A program made the translations under genes and the position numbers. The notes beneath the pieces are model-generated. The model had not been told where the DNA came from. It worked only from the letters and a program-made list of their open reading frames with translations, and did no database searches. Positions 17,942-27,122 of a stretch of 64,000 nt of DNA are shown one piece after another. This DNA comes from Roseisalinus antarcticus (GTDB taxonomy: Bacteria > Pseudomonadota > Alphaproteobacteria > Rhodobacterales > Rhodobacteraceae): the NCBI RefSeq assembly GCF_900172355.1, contig NZ_FWFZ01000001.1, positions 186,001 through 250,000 on the forward strand. The letters run 5' to 3'. Position 1 is the first letter of the stretch. Each line of letters opens with the position of its first letter.

Positions 17942-18667
17942 CTATTCCGGCGCTTGTGCGTCGCCGGGCGGGGCCGTGTCATCGCCGGGTGGCATCAGCT
18001 CCGTGCCGGGGGGCGTCGTGTCATCGACACCCGGCGTCGGGTCCGCGCCGGGCGGGGGGGTGCCCTCGCCCCCTGGGTCGTTCTCGAGAACGCGCAGGCC
18101 CGGCCCGTCGCCCATTTCCGCGTCGATCCTGGTGATCGCAGTCTCGGTGATGTCCACCGCGCCGACGCCCAGAACGACCGTCCGACGATCGAGGATGACC
18201 GCGGCGCCACGCTCTATCATCAACCGGCCCAGGATCGGGCGGACCACGTTCAGAAACGCCTCCTGCGCCTCCTGGACGCGGGTGCCGATGTCGCGCTCCT
18301 TGGCGTCCTGGGCCCGGCGTATGTCCTGCACCCTGGTGTCGAATTCGGCCGCCTTGGCGCGGAACTCCTCGGGCTCCATGCTCGCGCGGGCCTCTGTCAG
18401 GGCCTTTTCCTCGGCCTCCAGCTGATCGGCGATGCGGCGGTTCTCGGCCGCCAGCGCCTCGGTCTCGCTCTGGATGTCGGCCGCGATCCGCTGGCCGAAC
18501 ATGGATTCGGAAAACAGCAGGTCAGGGTCGATCGTCAGCACCGGGCTGCGCACGACCTCCGGGTCCTGAACCGGGAACTGCACGTCCTGGGCGGCCACGC
18601 CTCCCGGATGCAGCAAGGCCGCGGCCAGAAGGACCGCGGCCTGCACCAGTGCCCGGACAATGCACAT
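17942..18667 (-). CDS. ompH: OmpH/Skp-family periplasmic chaperone
   Basis: A 241-residue exported protein. The signal peptide is about 1-26, and a long charged helical coiled coil spans about 65-150, as in Skp/OmpH, which escorts unfolded outer-membrane proteins to BamA. A short beta region follows (VILDRRTVVLGVGAVDIT). The last 45 residues are an unusual Pro/Gly/Asp-rich tail built from PPG-D/E repeats, absent from the E. coli protein. The start overlaps the bamA stop by one base. In many genomes lpxD, fabZ and lpxA come next, but here the cluster ends. Confidence 0.88.
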   Translation of the reverse strand: MCIVRALVQAAVLLAAALLHPGGVAAQDVQFPVQDPEVVRSPVLTIDPDLLFSESMFGQRIAADIQSETEALAAENRRIADQLEAEEKALTEARASMEPEEFRAKAAEFDTRVQDIRRAQDAKERDIGTRVQEAQEAFLNVVRPILGRLMIERGAAVILDRRTVVLGVGAVDITETAITRIDAEMGDGPGLRVLENDPGGEGTPPPGADPTPGVDDTTPPGTELMPPGDDTAPPGDAQAPE

Positions 18668-20997
18668 CAGAAGCTTGTCGAGATCGTCACGTCAAAGGCC
18701 TTGGTCCGGTCCTCGTCCTGGACGTCGAGCGGTTCGGTGAAGTTGAACCGCAGCGGACCGATCGGCGTCGTCCAGAAGATCGACACGCCCGCGACGGTCC
18801 GCGCCGTGTAGTCGTTGTAAAGCACATCGACCCCGTGGTCGTCGCCCACGTCCCAGACCGAGCCGTGGTCGAGGAACACACCGCCGGTGATGCCGTATTC
18901 TTCCGGCAGGCCAAGCGGGAACTCCGCCTCGACCCGTGCCACGGCGTAGAAATTGCCGCCGAGCGCGTCGCCGGTCTCGGCGTCCCGGGGGCCGATGCCC
19001 TTGGGATCGAACCCGCGGAACACCCGCGAGCCAAGGAAATACCGGTCGGTCACGCGGCTGTCGTTGTTGGCGTAATCCAGCGCCCCGCCCTCGATCGTCG
19101 CGCGCAGGGTGATCTCTTCGTTGAAGACGCGTGTCTCGGCGCTGGCCAGTGCAGAGGTCTTGACGAAATCGCTGTCGCCGATCCCGAATTCCTGGCCAAA
19201 GCGCAGCAGCACGCCGGAGGTGAGGTCGAGGCCCGAGCGCCGCGTGTCGAAGCTGTAGGAATAGCCCAGCGAATGGGTCGCGACCCCGCCGGCGTCGCCC
19301 TCCTCGAAGATCACGAGGCTGGCGCGGTCCTCCGGCGGATCCGTGCGCGTACCGGAAATCCCGGTGATGTCGGTGAACTCGAAGGCATAGAAGACGGTCA
19401 GACGGCCATTCTCGCTGATCGGGAAGGCCAGGCCCGGGCTCACCCGCGCCGTGGTCGTGTCATAGAGCGCGTTGGCATTGTCCGTCGTGCGGTAGGAGGC
19501 CGAGAAGCCGAACCGCAGATCGCGCCCCAGAAAGCCCGGCTCGGCGAAGGAGAACGAGAAGTTCCGCGTGTTCTCGCCCGCCGAGACGTCGAAGCTCAGC
19601 GATTGGCCGCGCCCGAGGAAGTTCTGCTCGGAGAAGCTGGCGATCAGCGAGAGACCGTTGTCGCTGTTGAAGTTGGCGCCGAACGACAGCGAGCCGGTGG
19701 GTTGTTCCACCACGTTCACGTCGACCACTACCTGGTCCGGCGAAGAGCCTTCACGCGCATCGACCGACGCATTGGCGAAATAGCCGAGCGCCCGGATCCG
19801 CTCCGCGCTTTCGCGGATGGAGCGGGCGTTGAACGGATCGCCTTCCACGGTGCGGAACTGGCGGCGAATCACACGGTCGAGCGTGGTCGTGTTGCCCTCG
19901 ATGTCGATCCGTTCGACGAAGATCCGCTCGCCCGGGACAAGCGCGTATTCCACATTCAGGATCAGCCCGCGATCGTCGCGGGTGATCCGCGGCTCGACCC
20001 GGACGAAGCTGAGGCCCTTGCGGATCGCAAGCCGCTCCATCCGGGCGATGTCATTCTCGATCCGGGTGGGCGAATAGACGACGCCCGAGCGCAGCCGGGC
20101 CGCGTTGCGGAATTCAGCCGCGTTGGCGCCCGCGATCTCGCTGATGACACTGACATTGCCGACGCGGAACTGCTGGCCTTCCTGAACGTAGAAGGTGATC
20201 AGATAGCCGTCACGCTCGCGGGTCAGCGACACGTCGACGTTCTGCACCTGGAAATCGACGTAGCCGCGGGAATTGTAGAAATCGGTCAGCACCTGCCGGT
20301 CGAAGGCCAGACGCTCTTCGGAGAACGTGTCGCGCTGCACCAGAAGCCGAAGCGCACCGGCCTGCTTGGTCTCGAGCACGCCGCGCAGCCGCCGCTCGGA
20401 GAAGGTGCGGTTGCCGACGAAAGAGATCCGCTCGACCTCGGACAGGCCGCCCTCGGCCACTTCGAAGACAAGATCCACGCGGTTGTTGTCGCGCCGGATC
20501 AGCGCCGGGCGCACCACCGCCCCGACCCGGCCGGCCTGGGCATATTGCTGGGTGATCGCGGCGACGTCCTGTTCGGCCTGCGACGGCGAATAGACAGACC
20601 GGGCCTGGCTGCGCACGGCGCCGGCCAGAAGCTCGTCGGACAGCCGCCGGTTGCCCTCGAAGCTGACGCTGTTGATCGTGGGATACTCGGCCACGCGGAT
20701 CATAAGGGTGCTGCCCTGGGGCGCGACCTCGACCCGCTCGAACAGGCCCGAGGCACGGATCGACTGGCCCGCGTCATTCAGCCGGGCGGCGGACACGGCC
20801 TCGCCCCGGGAGATGCCTGCATAGCTCAGGATGGTGGCGGTCTCGATCCGCTGGTTGCCCTGAACCGAGACCGAGTCGAAGCGGTAGGTCTGCGCCGATG
20901 CGGCCAAGGTGCCGATGCAAAGAAACAGGAAGGATATGGCAAACAGCCATCTTGCGTCGAACATCCGCGCGGTCGCGCGGCTCTGGCGTCTCATCAT
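18667..20997 (-). CDS. bamA: Outer membrane protein assembly factor BamA
   Basis: A 776-residue Omp85 protein. The signal peptide is about 1-35, followed by five POTRA domains (about 37-420, the first beginning FDSVSVQGNQRIETATIL) and a C-terminal 16-strand barrel ending in Phe. The barrel motif RVFRGFDPKGIGPR contains the conserved RGF of loop 6. BamA inserts beta-barrel proteins into the outer membrane. I chose ATG 20997, which gives a positively charged MMRRQSRATAR leader. A GTG at 21027 would add 10 residues without a good ribosome site. It lies between the 44-aa protein gene and ompH. Confidence 0.95.
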   Translation of the reverse strand: MMRRQSRATARMFDARWLFAISFLFLCIGTLAASAQTYRFDSVSVQGNQRIETATILSYAGISRGEAVSAARLNDAGQSIRASGLFERVEVAPQGSTLMIRVAEYPTINSVSFEGNRRLSDELLAGAVRSQARSVYSPSQAEQDVAAITQQYAQAGRVGAVVRPALIRRDNNRVDLVFEVAEGGLSEVERISFVGNRTFSERRLRGVLETKQAGALRLLVQRDTFSEERLAFDRQVLTDFYNSRGYVDFQVQNVDVSLTRERDGYLITFYVQEGQQFRVGNVSVISEIAGANAAEFRNAARLRSGVVYSPTRIENDIARMERLAIRKGLSFVRVEPRITRDDRGLILNVEYALVPGERIFVERIDIEGNTTTLDRVIRRQFRTVEGDPFNARSIRESAERIRALGYFANASVDAREGSSPDQVVVDVNVVEQPTGSLSFGANFNSDNGLSLIASFSEQNFLGRGQSLSFDVSAGENTRNFSFSFAEPGFLGRDLRFGFSASYRTTDNANALYDTTTARVSPGLAFPISENGRLTVFYAFEFTDITGISGTRTDPPEDRASLVIFEEGDAGGVATHSLGYSYSFDTRRSGLDLTSGVLLRFGQEFGIGDSDFVKTSALASAETRVFNEEITLRATIEGGALDYANNDSRVTDRYFLGSRVFRGFDPKGIGPRDAETGDALGGNFYAVARVEAEFPLGLPEEYGITGGVFLDHGSVWDVGDDHGVDVLYNDYTARTVAGVSIFWTTPIGPLRFNFTEPLDVQDEDRTKAFDVTISTSF

Positions 20998-21057
20998 AAT
21001 TCCCGTCCGTACAGACTTCCCCAACACGATCTCTGGTATCGGGAACGTGAGGTGATG

Positions 21058-21089
21058 TCAAAACGAGAACGTGCGCCCGAGGGCGCACG
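21058..21089 (-). terminator. Intrinsic terminator candidate between the 44-aa ORF and bamA
   Basis: CGTGCGCCC and GGGCGCACG (21070-21089) form a 9-bp stem. On the minus strand it is followed by TTCTCGTTTTGA. It lies 41 bp after the 44-aa ORF and about 70 bp before bamA, so it may end or attenuate the upstream envelope transcript, leaving bamA with its own promoter. Confidence 0.55.
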
Positions 21090-21129
21090 CGAACCCGTTT
21101 TCACCGGGTCGTCTCTGACTGGGTCGTCA

Positions 21130-21264
21130 CTAGAGGCCGGACAGACTTCCGATCATCGCGCCTGCCCAAAGTGCACCTGCGATGGTCACCAGATACAGCA
21201 GACGATCCCAATTCAGGCCGATGAGCAACGAAACGCCGCGGTATCCTTGGTTCAGGGTCTGCAT
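21130..21264 (-). CDS. 44-residue single-span membrane protein between rseP and bamA
   Basis: The ORF starts at ATG 21264, preceded by CAAGGAAGATCC, a good ribosome site, and ends at TAG 21130-21132. The 44-residue product starts MQTLNQGYRGVSLLIGLNWD and ends with a hydrophobic segment rich in Leu, Ala and Gly, so it is probably one transmembrane helix with a short N-terminal cytoplasmic part. The RLLYLVTIAGALWAG region is the span. The position between rseP and bamA suggests an envelope role. I believe similar small ORFs occur in other Rhodobacteraceae, but could not check. Confidence 0.7.
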   Translation of the reverse strand: MQTLNQGYRGVSLLIGLNWDRLLYLVTIAGALWAGAMIGSLSGL

Positions 21265-21354
21265 GGATCTTCCTTGAGGAGTGCTGAGAGAGAACTTTCA
21301 ATCCCTCAAGACTGCCTCCGAAATGTGGCGGCAAAGTGACGCTCACGGGAAGAT

Positions 21355-22689
21355 TCATGGGCAAAGGATTAGGTCGTTGGCCAGCGCGAAGACCATCAGC
21401 GTCAGCAGAATCGACAGCCCCGCGGCCATCAGCACGCGCAGCGCCTTGTCGCTTGGCGGCGCCCCCCGCAGGGCCTCGTAGGCGTGAAAGACCAGGTGGC
21501 CGCCATCCAGCACCGGGATCGGAAAGAGGTTGAGCAGGCCAACCGCGGTCGACAGGACCGCCACGAACCAGATGAAGCTTTGCGCCCCCTGGCTGGCCAT
21601 CGCGCCCGAGGTCTCGGCGATGCCCACGGGACCGGAGAGGTTGCAGGTCGAGATCGCCCCGGTCAGCATGTGCCAAAGCCCGGAGAGCGACGATTTGACG
21701 ATGAACCAGACCTGCGAGACGCCGTAGCCGATCGACTCCCCCAGGCCCGGGCTCTCGGTCTCGGCGTCGAAGAACAGCCCGCCCGTGACCCCGATCAGGT
21801 AGCGCGTCTCGAAGCCGCCCTCGGCCCTGGGCAGATCGACCCGGCGCGGCACCAGCGTGAAGTCGATGATGGTGCCGTCGCGCCAGACCTCGAGGCCCAG
21901 CGGCGCACCGTCCGATTGCGCCACGATCCGGCGCAGCCCCTCGAAGGTCCGGACCTCCTGCCCGTCCACGCCGAGGATCACGTCGCCAACCCGCATGTCC
22001 ACATCCATCGCCGCCGATTGCGGGCTGAGGCTGACCACGGCAGGCGGATAGGGATAGGGGCCGGCGACGGTCATCTCCTGACCCGCGCGCAGGACGCGGT
22101 AGTCGAGCGTGGGCTCCAGCGGCAGCTCGTCCAGGAACGGATCGAACGCGTCGAGCGGCGGCGCCTCGCGCCCAGCGATGGCGAGGATCTGGTCGCCGGG
22201 CTGCAGCTCCTGGGTGTAGCCGGGCGGCAGCGGGCGCAGCTCGGCGATGGTCAGCGGATCGCTGGCCCGCCCCTGTACCAGGATCACGGCGGCGAAGATC
22301 GCGAAGGACAGCACGAAGTTGAAGACCGGCCCCGCGGCCACCGTCGCCGCCCGCGCCCAGAGCGGGGCGCCCAGCATCGTGCGGCGCCTGTCGGCGGCGG
22401 CCACCGCGCCATCGGTCCCGACGCTGGCGGCATTCGCGTCGCCCAGGAACTTGACGTAGCCGCCGAAGGGCAAGGCCGCGACCTGCCAGCGGGTGCCCCG
22501 GCTGTCCACCCGCGACCAGATCACGGGGCCGAACCCCAGCGAGAAGACCTCGGCATGGATGCCCGTCCAGCGGCCGACGATGTAATGGCCGTATTCGTGG
22601 ATCGCCACGATGATCGACAATGCCAGGACAAAGGCGAGGATTGTGAAGGCAAAGCCGCCGAACTGCGGAAGAATCTGGGTCAGGTCCAA
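21355..22689 (-). CDS. rseP: RIP site-2 metalloprotease RseP
   Basis: A 444-residue intramembrane zinc protease. The first helix carries the HEYGH zinc motif (H31, E32, H35). The PDZ region lies at about 165-320, and the LDG-type motif PIPVLDGGHLVFH is near the C-terminus. RseP cleaves membrane-spanning anti-sigma factors and signal-peptide remnants. It sits in the standard dxr-rseP-bamA order. The spacer between dxr and rseP is made of a short tandem repeat. Confidence 0.95.
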   Translation of the reverse strand: MDLTQILPQFGGFAFTILAFVLALSIIVAIHEYGHYIVGRWTGIHAEVFSLGFGPVIWSRVDSRGTRWQVAALPFGGYVKFLGDANAASVGTDGAVAAADRRRTMLGAPLWARAATVAAGPVFNFVLSFAIFAAVILVQGRASDPLTIAELRPLPPGYTQELQPGDQILAIAGREAPPLDAFDPFLDELPLEPTLDYRVLRAGQEMTVAGPYPYPPAVVSLSPQSAAMDVDMRVGDVILGVDGQEVRTFEGLRRIVAQSDGAPLGLEVWRDGTIIDFTLVPRRVDLPRAEGGFETRYLIGVTGGLFFDAETESPGLGESIGYGVSQVWFIVKSSLSGLWHMLTGAISTCNLSGPVGIAETSGAMASQGAQSFIWFVAVLSTAVGLLNLFPIPVLDGGHLVFHAYEALRGAPPSDKALRVLMAAGLSILLTLMVFALANDLILCP

Positions 22690-22698
22690 AGGTCTCTC

Positions 22699-22737
22699 AG
22701 TCTTGTCAAGGTATTGTCAAGTCTTGTCAGGTCTTGC
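22699..22737 (-). repeat. Short 10-11 bp tandem repeat between dxr and rseP
   Basis: On the minus strand the spacer carries three adjacent versions of CTTGACAAGA (CTGACAAGA, CTTGACAATA, CTTGACAAGA) at a 10-11 bp period, just before the rseP start. The period equals one helical turn. It could be a slippage tract, a set of protein sites, or chance enrichment of TTGACA-like hexamers. Confidence 0.6.
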
Positions 22738-23907
22738 TCATGCCCGCTCGTCGATGATTTCATCGGCGGTGCGGCGGGCGTCTGCGTCTATCCGCAACAC
22801 CATATCTAGGTCGAAATTGGCGATTTGAAGGCCGGTGTCCGCTGACATCCGCGTCAGTGTCTCCTCGACCACGGCCGCCATGTCGGGAAACCCGATCCGG
22901 CCGGCGATGAACCCGTCGAGCGCCCGTTCCTTGGCCGCGTTGAACACCGCGCCGCTGAGGCCGCCGGCCTCCATCACCTCGCGGGCGATGCGCAGCGCCG
23001 GATAGCGCGCGAGGTCGGGGGCGCGGAACGTCAGCTGGCCGATCTTGGCGAGGTCCAGCCGCTCGACCGGGAGCGTCTTGCGCTGCGGCCAATGCAGCGC
23101 GAAGCCGATCGCGTGGCGCATGTCCGGCGGGCCCACATGGGCCATCAGCGCCCCGTCGTTGAAGCCGACGAGGGCGTGGATCAGGCTTTCGGGGTGGATC
23201 ACCGCCTCGATCAGGTCGGGGGCGACCTGAAAGAACTCCTTGGTCTCAATGAGTTCGAGGCCCTTGTTGAACATCGAGGCACTGTCGATGGTGATCCTCT
23301 GGCCCATCGCCCAGTTCGGATGCGACGAGGCCTCGGCCACGGTGGCGCGGGCCAGCCGGTCCAGTGGCCAGTCCCGGAACGCCCCGCCGCTGGCGGTGAT
23401 GACGATGCGCTCGATGGCGGCGGCATCCTCGCCGATCAGCGCCTGGAAGACAGCCGAATGCTCGCTGTCGACCGGCAGCAGACGTGCGCCGTGGGCCGCG
23501 ACCTCGCGCATGACCAGCGCTCCGGCGCAGACCAGCGTCTCCTTGTTGGCAAGGGCCAGCGTGCCGCCGCGGCGGATGACCTCCAGCCCCGGCACCAGAC
23601 CCGCGGCGCCCACGATGGCGGACATCACCCAGTCGGCCTCGCGCTGCGCGGCCTCGCGCAGCGCCTCGGGGCCGGCGGCGACCTCGGTCCCCGACCCGGC
23701 CAGCGCCTCGCGCAGATCGTCGTGGAGCTCGGGGTGACAGGTTACCGCCAGATCGGCCCGCAGCCGCCGCGCGTCCCGCGCGAGCTGGTCGATGTTGCGC
23801 CCGCCGGTCAGGGCCACCACGTCATAGGCGTCCGGGTCGCGGTCGATCAGGTCGATCGTGTTCCGCCCAATCGAGCCCGTTGCCCCGAAGATGCTGACGC
23901 GCCTCAA
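22738..23907 (-). CDS. dxr: 1-deoxy-D-xylulose 5-phosphate reductoisomerase
   Basis: A 389-residue enzyme of the MEP isoprenoid pathway that converts DXP to MEP with NADPH and a divalent cation. The NADPH-binding motif is SIFGATGSIGRNT at the N-terminus. The metal/substrate region includes LLPVDSEHSAVFQ, ITASGGAFRD and the HPNWAMGQRITIDSASMFNKG block. The start appears to be a TTG at 23907, overlapping the cdsA stop (TTGA); no ATG or GTG lies near the expected N-terminus. The length matches the family. Confidence 0.94.
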   Translation of the reverse strand: MRRVSIFGATGSIGRNTIDLIDRDPDAYDVVALTGGRNIDQLARDARRLRADLAVTCHPELHDDLREALAGSGTEVAAGPEALREAAQREADWVMSAIVGAAGLVPGLEVIRRGGTLALANKETLVCAGALVMREVAAHGARLLPVDSEHSAVFQALIGEDAAAIERIVITASGGAFRDWPLDRLARATVAEASSHPNWAMGQRITIDSASMFNKGLELIETKEFFQVAPDLIEAVIHPESLIHALVGFNDGALMAHVGPPDMRHAIGFALHWPQRKTLPVERLDLAKIGQLTFRAPDLARYPALRIAREVMEAGGLSGAVFNAAKERALDGFIAGRIGFPDMAAVVEETLTRMSADTGLQIANFDLDMVLRIDADARRTADEIIDERA

Positions 23908-24707
23908 AAAGCCAGCCCCGGCACATCGAACAGCAGCGCGATCAACAGCATCGTGATCGAGGCCCCCAGCAGCGCGTCGAACCGGTCGAACAGCCCGCCG
24001 TGGCCGGGGATCAGGGCAGAGCTGTCCTTGACCCCCATCCGCCGCTTCAGCGCACTCTCGGCGATGTCGCCCATCTGCCCCGCGAGGCTCAGGACCGTGG
24101 ACAGCGCCACGATGGCCAGGCCCGCCGGGGTCGCGGCCCAGAAGATCAGCCCCACCAGGGCGGCGGCGATCCAGCCGGCGATCGTGCCGCTCCAGGTCTT
24201 CTTGGGGCTGACCGCGGGCCAGAACTTCGGCCCGCCGAGGGCGCGGCCCGCGAAATAGCCGGCGACGTCGGTGACGATCACCACCAGCACCAGCCAGAAC
24301 AGCCAGATCGCGCCGTAGTCCTGCCGGAACATCACCAGCCCCCAGCCCGCCGCCTGGATCATCAGCGCGAAGAGGCCGAAGGTCACCCGCTCGCGCTGCG
24401 ACGCCGCCGCCCCGATCAGGGGGGCGATGGGCAGGAAGAAGAGGAACCAGGCCCGGTCCACGGTCAGGAAGCCGGACAGGACCGAGGCCACGAGGGCGGC
24501 CAGCAACATGCCAACCGTCGGCCGGTCCGGGTGTATCATGATCCACAATTCCCAGATCATCACGGCGGTGGCAAAGACCACCAGCATCTGGAACCAGACG
24601 CCGCCGGCCCAGATCCCCGCGATGCCCAGCACGACCATTCCGCTGGCCGAGGCCACGCGAACCCTGAGGTCATCCCAGCGGGCGATGTCCGTGCTGCTTC
24701 GGGTCAA
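23904..24707 (-). CDS. cdsA: Phosphatidate cytidylyltransferase
   Basis: A 267-residue membrane protein with about seven hydrophobic helices. It makes CDP-diacylglycerol from phosphatidate and CTP for phospholipid synthesis. The C-terminal CDS signature is visible as SALKRRMGVKDSSALIPGHGG followed by LFDRFDALL. It starts 4 bp after uppS and overlaps dxr by 4 bp. Confidence 0.94.
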   Translation of the reverse strand: MTRSSTDIARWDDLRVRVASASGMVVLGIAGIWAGGVWFQMLVVFATAVMIWELWIMIHPDRPTVGMLLAALVASVLSGFLTVDRAWFLFFLPIAPLIGAAASQRERVTFGLFALMIQAAGWGLVMFRQDYGAIWLFWLVLVVIVTDVAGYFAGRALGGPKFWPAVSPKKTWSGTIAGWIAAALVGLIFWAATPAGLAIVALSTVLSLAGQMGDIAESALKRRMGVKDSSALIPGHGGLFDRFDALLGASITMLLIALLFDVPGLAF

Positions 24708-24711
24708 CGGC

Positions 24712-25434
24712 TCAGGCCTTCACGGCCCCGAAGCGGCGCTCGCGGCCGCCGTAGGCGCGGACGATCCGCCCGAATTCCTCGGCGGTGAAATCGGGCCAGA
24801 GGGTGTCGACGAATTCGTATTCGGCATAGGCCCCCTGCCACAGCAGGAAGTTGGAGATCCGCGCCTCGCCCGAGGTGCGGATCACCAGGTCGGGGTCCGG
24901 CAGGAACCGAGTGTCGAGGAACCGCGCGAGCGTTTCGGCATCGACATCCTTGTGCGTCAGCCGCCCCTGCTCGATCTCGAAGGCGAGCCGCTTGGCCGCG
25001 CGGGTGACCTCGTCGCGGCCGCCGTAGTTCAGCGCGACCGTCAGGTGGACATGGTCGTTGTCGGCGGTCACCAGCTCGATCTCGTCCATCAGCGCGACAA
25101 GCTTCTCGTCCAGCTTGATCCGGTCGCCGATGAAGCGGACCCGGACACCGCGGCGCAAAAGCTCTTGCGCCTCGCCCTGGATGTAGCGGCGGAAGAGCCC
25201 CATGAGCCCGGCGATCTCGGTCTGGGTGCGTTTCCAGTTCTCGGTCGAGAAGGCGAAGATTGTCAGGTACTTGACCCCGTAATCCGGGCAGGCCTCGACG
25301 ATCTGGCGGACCCGTTTCGCCCCGGCGTGGTGCCCGAACAGCCGCGGCCGGCCGCGTTTGACGGCCCAGCGTCCGTTGCCATCCATAATGACCGCCACGT
25401 GGCGCGGCCCTGTCGGAATCTCGTCCTTCGCCAT
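24712..25434 (-). CDS. uppS: Isoprenyl (undecaprenyl diphosphate) synthase
   Basis: A 240-residue cis-prenyltransferase that makes the C55 lipid carrier for cell-wall synthesis. The substrate/Mg2+ motif is HVAVIMDGNGRWA with catalytic D18. GHHAGAKRV and the C-terminal RTSGEARISNFLLWQGAYAE block are also standard. The ATG at 25434 is preceded by GGTGGAGTGACAAGCG. It lies 132 bp downstream of frr and directly before cdsA. Confidence 0.95.
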   Translation of the reverse strand: MAKDEIPTGPRHVAVIMDGNGRWAVKRGRPRLFGHHAGAKRVRQIVEACPDYGVKYLTIFAFSTENWKRTQTEIAGLMGLFRRYIQGEAQELLRRGVRVRFIGDRIKLDEKLVALMDEIELVTADNDHVHLTVALNYGGRDEVTRAAKRLAFEIEQGRLTHKDVDAETLARFLDTRFLPDPDLVIRTSGEARISNFLLWQGAYAEYEFVDTLWPDFTAEEFGRIVRAYGGRERRFGAVKA

Positions 25435-25566
25435 CGCTTGTCACTCCACCGGCCCTTGCGGGCCACTTTTCCTTGCCGCGCCCCGCCGCTTTGGCGGGAG
25501 GACGGGTGCGAAATCCGCCAGGGCCCGCCCCCCGCATCCCGCAGGAGGTGCGCCCCGCCGAGGCCC

Positions 25567-26130
25567 TTACACCTGCATGATTTCCGTTTGCTTATTTTCC
25601 AGCGCGTCGTCGACGGCCTTGATGTAGGTATTGGTCAGATCCTGGACCTCGCCTTCCCAGAGTTTCTGGTCGTCCTCGGAAAGGCCGTCGGCCTTGGCCT
25701 TCTTGATCTGGTCCATGCCGTCGCGGCGCAGGTTGCGGATGGAAACGCGCGCATTCTCGGCATAATGCCCGGCGACCTTGGTCAGTTCGCGCCGCCGCTC
25801 TTCGTTGAGCTCGGGAATCGGCAACATGATGATGGTGCCGTTCAACTGCGGATTGATGCCCAGCCCGCTTTCGCGGATCGCCTTCTCGACCTTGCCGACC
25901 ATGCTCTTGTCCCAGACGTTGATCGTCACCATCCTGGGTTCCGGCACGTTCACGGTGCCCACCTGGTTGATCGGCGTCATCTGGCCATAGGCCTCGACCT
26001 GGATCGGCTCCAGCATCGAGGAAGAGGCGCGGCCGGTCCGCAGGGAGGCGAACTCCGTGCGCAAATTGGCGATCGCGCCGTCCATCCGGCGCGTCAGATC
26101 GTCTGTATCTAGCTCAAATTCATCTGCCAT
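25567..26130 (-). CDS. frr: Ribosome recycling factor
   Basis: A 187-residue protein with the two-domain RRF sequence pattern: an N-terminal helix ([21 protein letters not shown]) with [13 protein letters not shown], and a C-terminal helix rich in Lys, Asp and Glu. It works with EF-G to split post-termination ribosomes. The length is typical (185). It lies downstream of pyrH, the common bacterial order. Confidence 0.96.
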   Translation of the reverse strand: MADEFELDTDDLTRRMDGAIANLRTEFASLRTGRASSSMLEPIQVEAYGQMTPINQVGTVNVPEPRMVTINVWDKSMVGKVEKAIRESGLGINPQLNGTIIMLPIPELNEERRRELTKVAGHYAENARVSIRNLRRDGMDQIKKAKADGLSEDDQKLWEGEVQDLTNTYIKAVDDALENKQTEIMQV

Positions 26131-26287
26131 GTCGTGCCTGCCCAGTCGTCTTCGCCGCCATTCTGCGGCCTCGACACCCTATAACGCCGGCGAAACGGGC
26201 TGTATAGACCGGAGGGACGCACGGCTTGCGCAAAGAACATGGGCGTTGCGCCGAAGGCCAGCGCCGCAACCGGCCCGGCGGCGCATG

Positions 26288-27013
26288 TCAGGAGTGGACG
26301 CGGGTATAGGTCCCCTCGCCCGCGAGGATCCCGCGAAAGCCGCCGGGCTCGTCGAGCGAGAACACGATGATCGGCAGGTCGTTGTCCCGCGCCAGCGCGA
26401 TCGCCGAGGCGTCCATGACCCCAAGGTGCTTTTGCAGGCACTCGTCGTAGGTCACCTCGTCATATCGCTTGGCATCGGGATGCTTCGCCGGGTCCTTGTC
26501 GTAGACGCCGTCGACCTTGGTGCCCTTGAAGATCACCTGGCAGGCCATCTCGTTGGCCCGCAGGGTCGCGGCGGTGTCGGTGGTGAAATACGGATTGCCG
26601 GTGCCGGCGGCGAAGATGCACACGCGCTTTTTCTCGAGGTGGCGGACGGCACGGCGGCGGATGTATGGCTCGGCCACCTCGTCCATCCGGATCGCCGAGA
26701 TCACGCGGGTGAAGACGCCGAGCTCTTCCAGCGCGGATTGCACGGCCAGCGCGTTCATCACGGTGGCGAGCATCCCCATGTAGTCGGCGGTCGTCCGCTC
26801 CATCCCCTGGGCGGCGCCGGCGAGGCCGCGGAAGATGTTGCCGCCGCCGATCACCATGCAGATCTCGACGCCCAGGTCGTGGACCGATTTGACCTCGCGG
26901 GCAATGCGCTCGACCGTGGGCGGATGCAGGCCGTAGCCCTGGTCGCCCATCAGCGCCTCCCCCGAGATTTTCAGAAGCACCCTGTCGAAGGCCGGTTTCT
27001 CGGTGTCGCTCAT
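26288..27013 (-). CDS. pyrH: UMP kinase
   Basis: A 241-residue amino-acid-kinase-fold enzyme that phosphorylates UMP to UDP. Conserved segments include [12 protein letters not shown] at the N-terminus, [10 protein letters not shown] near 55-64 and the substrate region [19 protein letters not shown]. It is the first gene of the minus-strand pyrH-frr-uppS-cdsA-dxr-rseP cluster and diverges from miaA. Confidence 0.96.
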   Translation of the reverse strand: MSDTEKPAFDRVLLKISGEALMGDQGYGLHPPTVERIAREVKSVHDLGVEICMVIGGGNIFRGLAGAAQGMERTTADYMGMLATVMNALAVQSALEELGVFTRVISAIRMDEVAEPYIRRRAVRHLEKKRVCIFAAGTGNPYFTTDTAATLRANEMACQVIFKGTKVDGVYDKDPAKHPDAKRYDEVTYDECLQKHLGVMDASAIALARDNDLPIIVFSLDEPGGFRGILAGEGTYTRVHS

Positions 27014-27122
27014 CGGGTGCTCCTCTTTCGGTCGGGCGCAAAATGTCCCAAAAGGGCGCCATGTTCAATGGCGCACGGACCCAATTCGGCATGGTGCAGC
27101 ACAACACTTTCCGCGGCGCAGC

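Noticed and set aside
25451-25464. GGCCCTTGCGGGCC hairpin followed by ACTTTTCC as a plus-strand terminator
   Set aside because: No plus-strand gene lies upstream, the stem is only 5 bp, and it sits in the leader of the minus-strand uppS gene.
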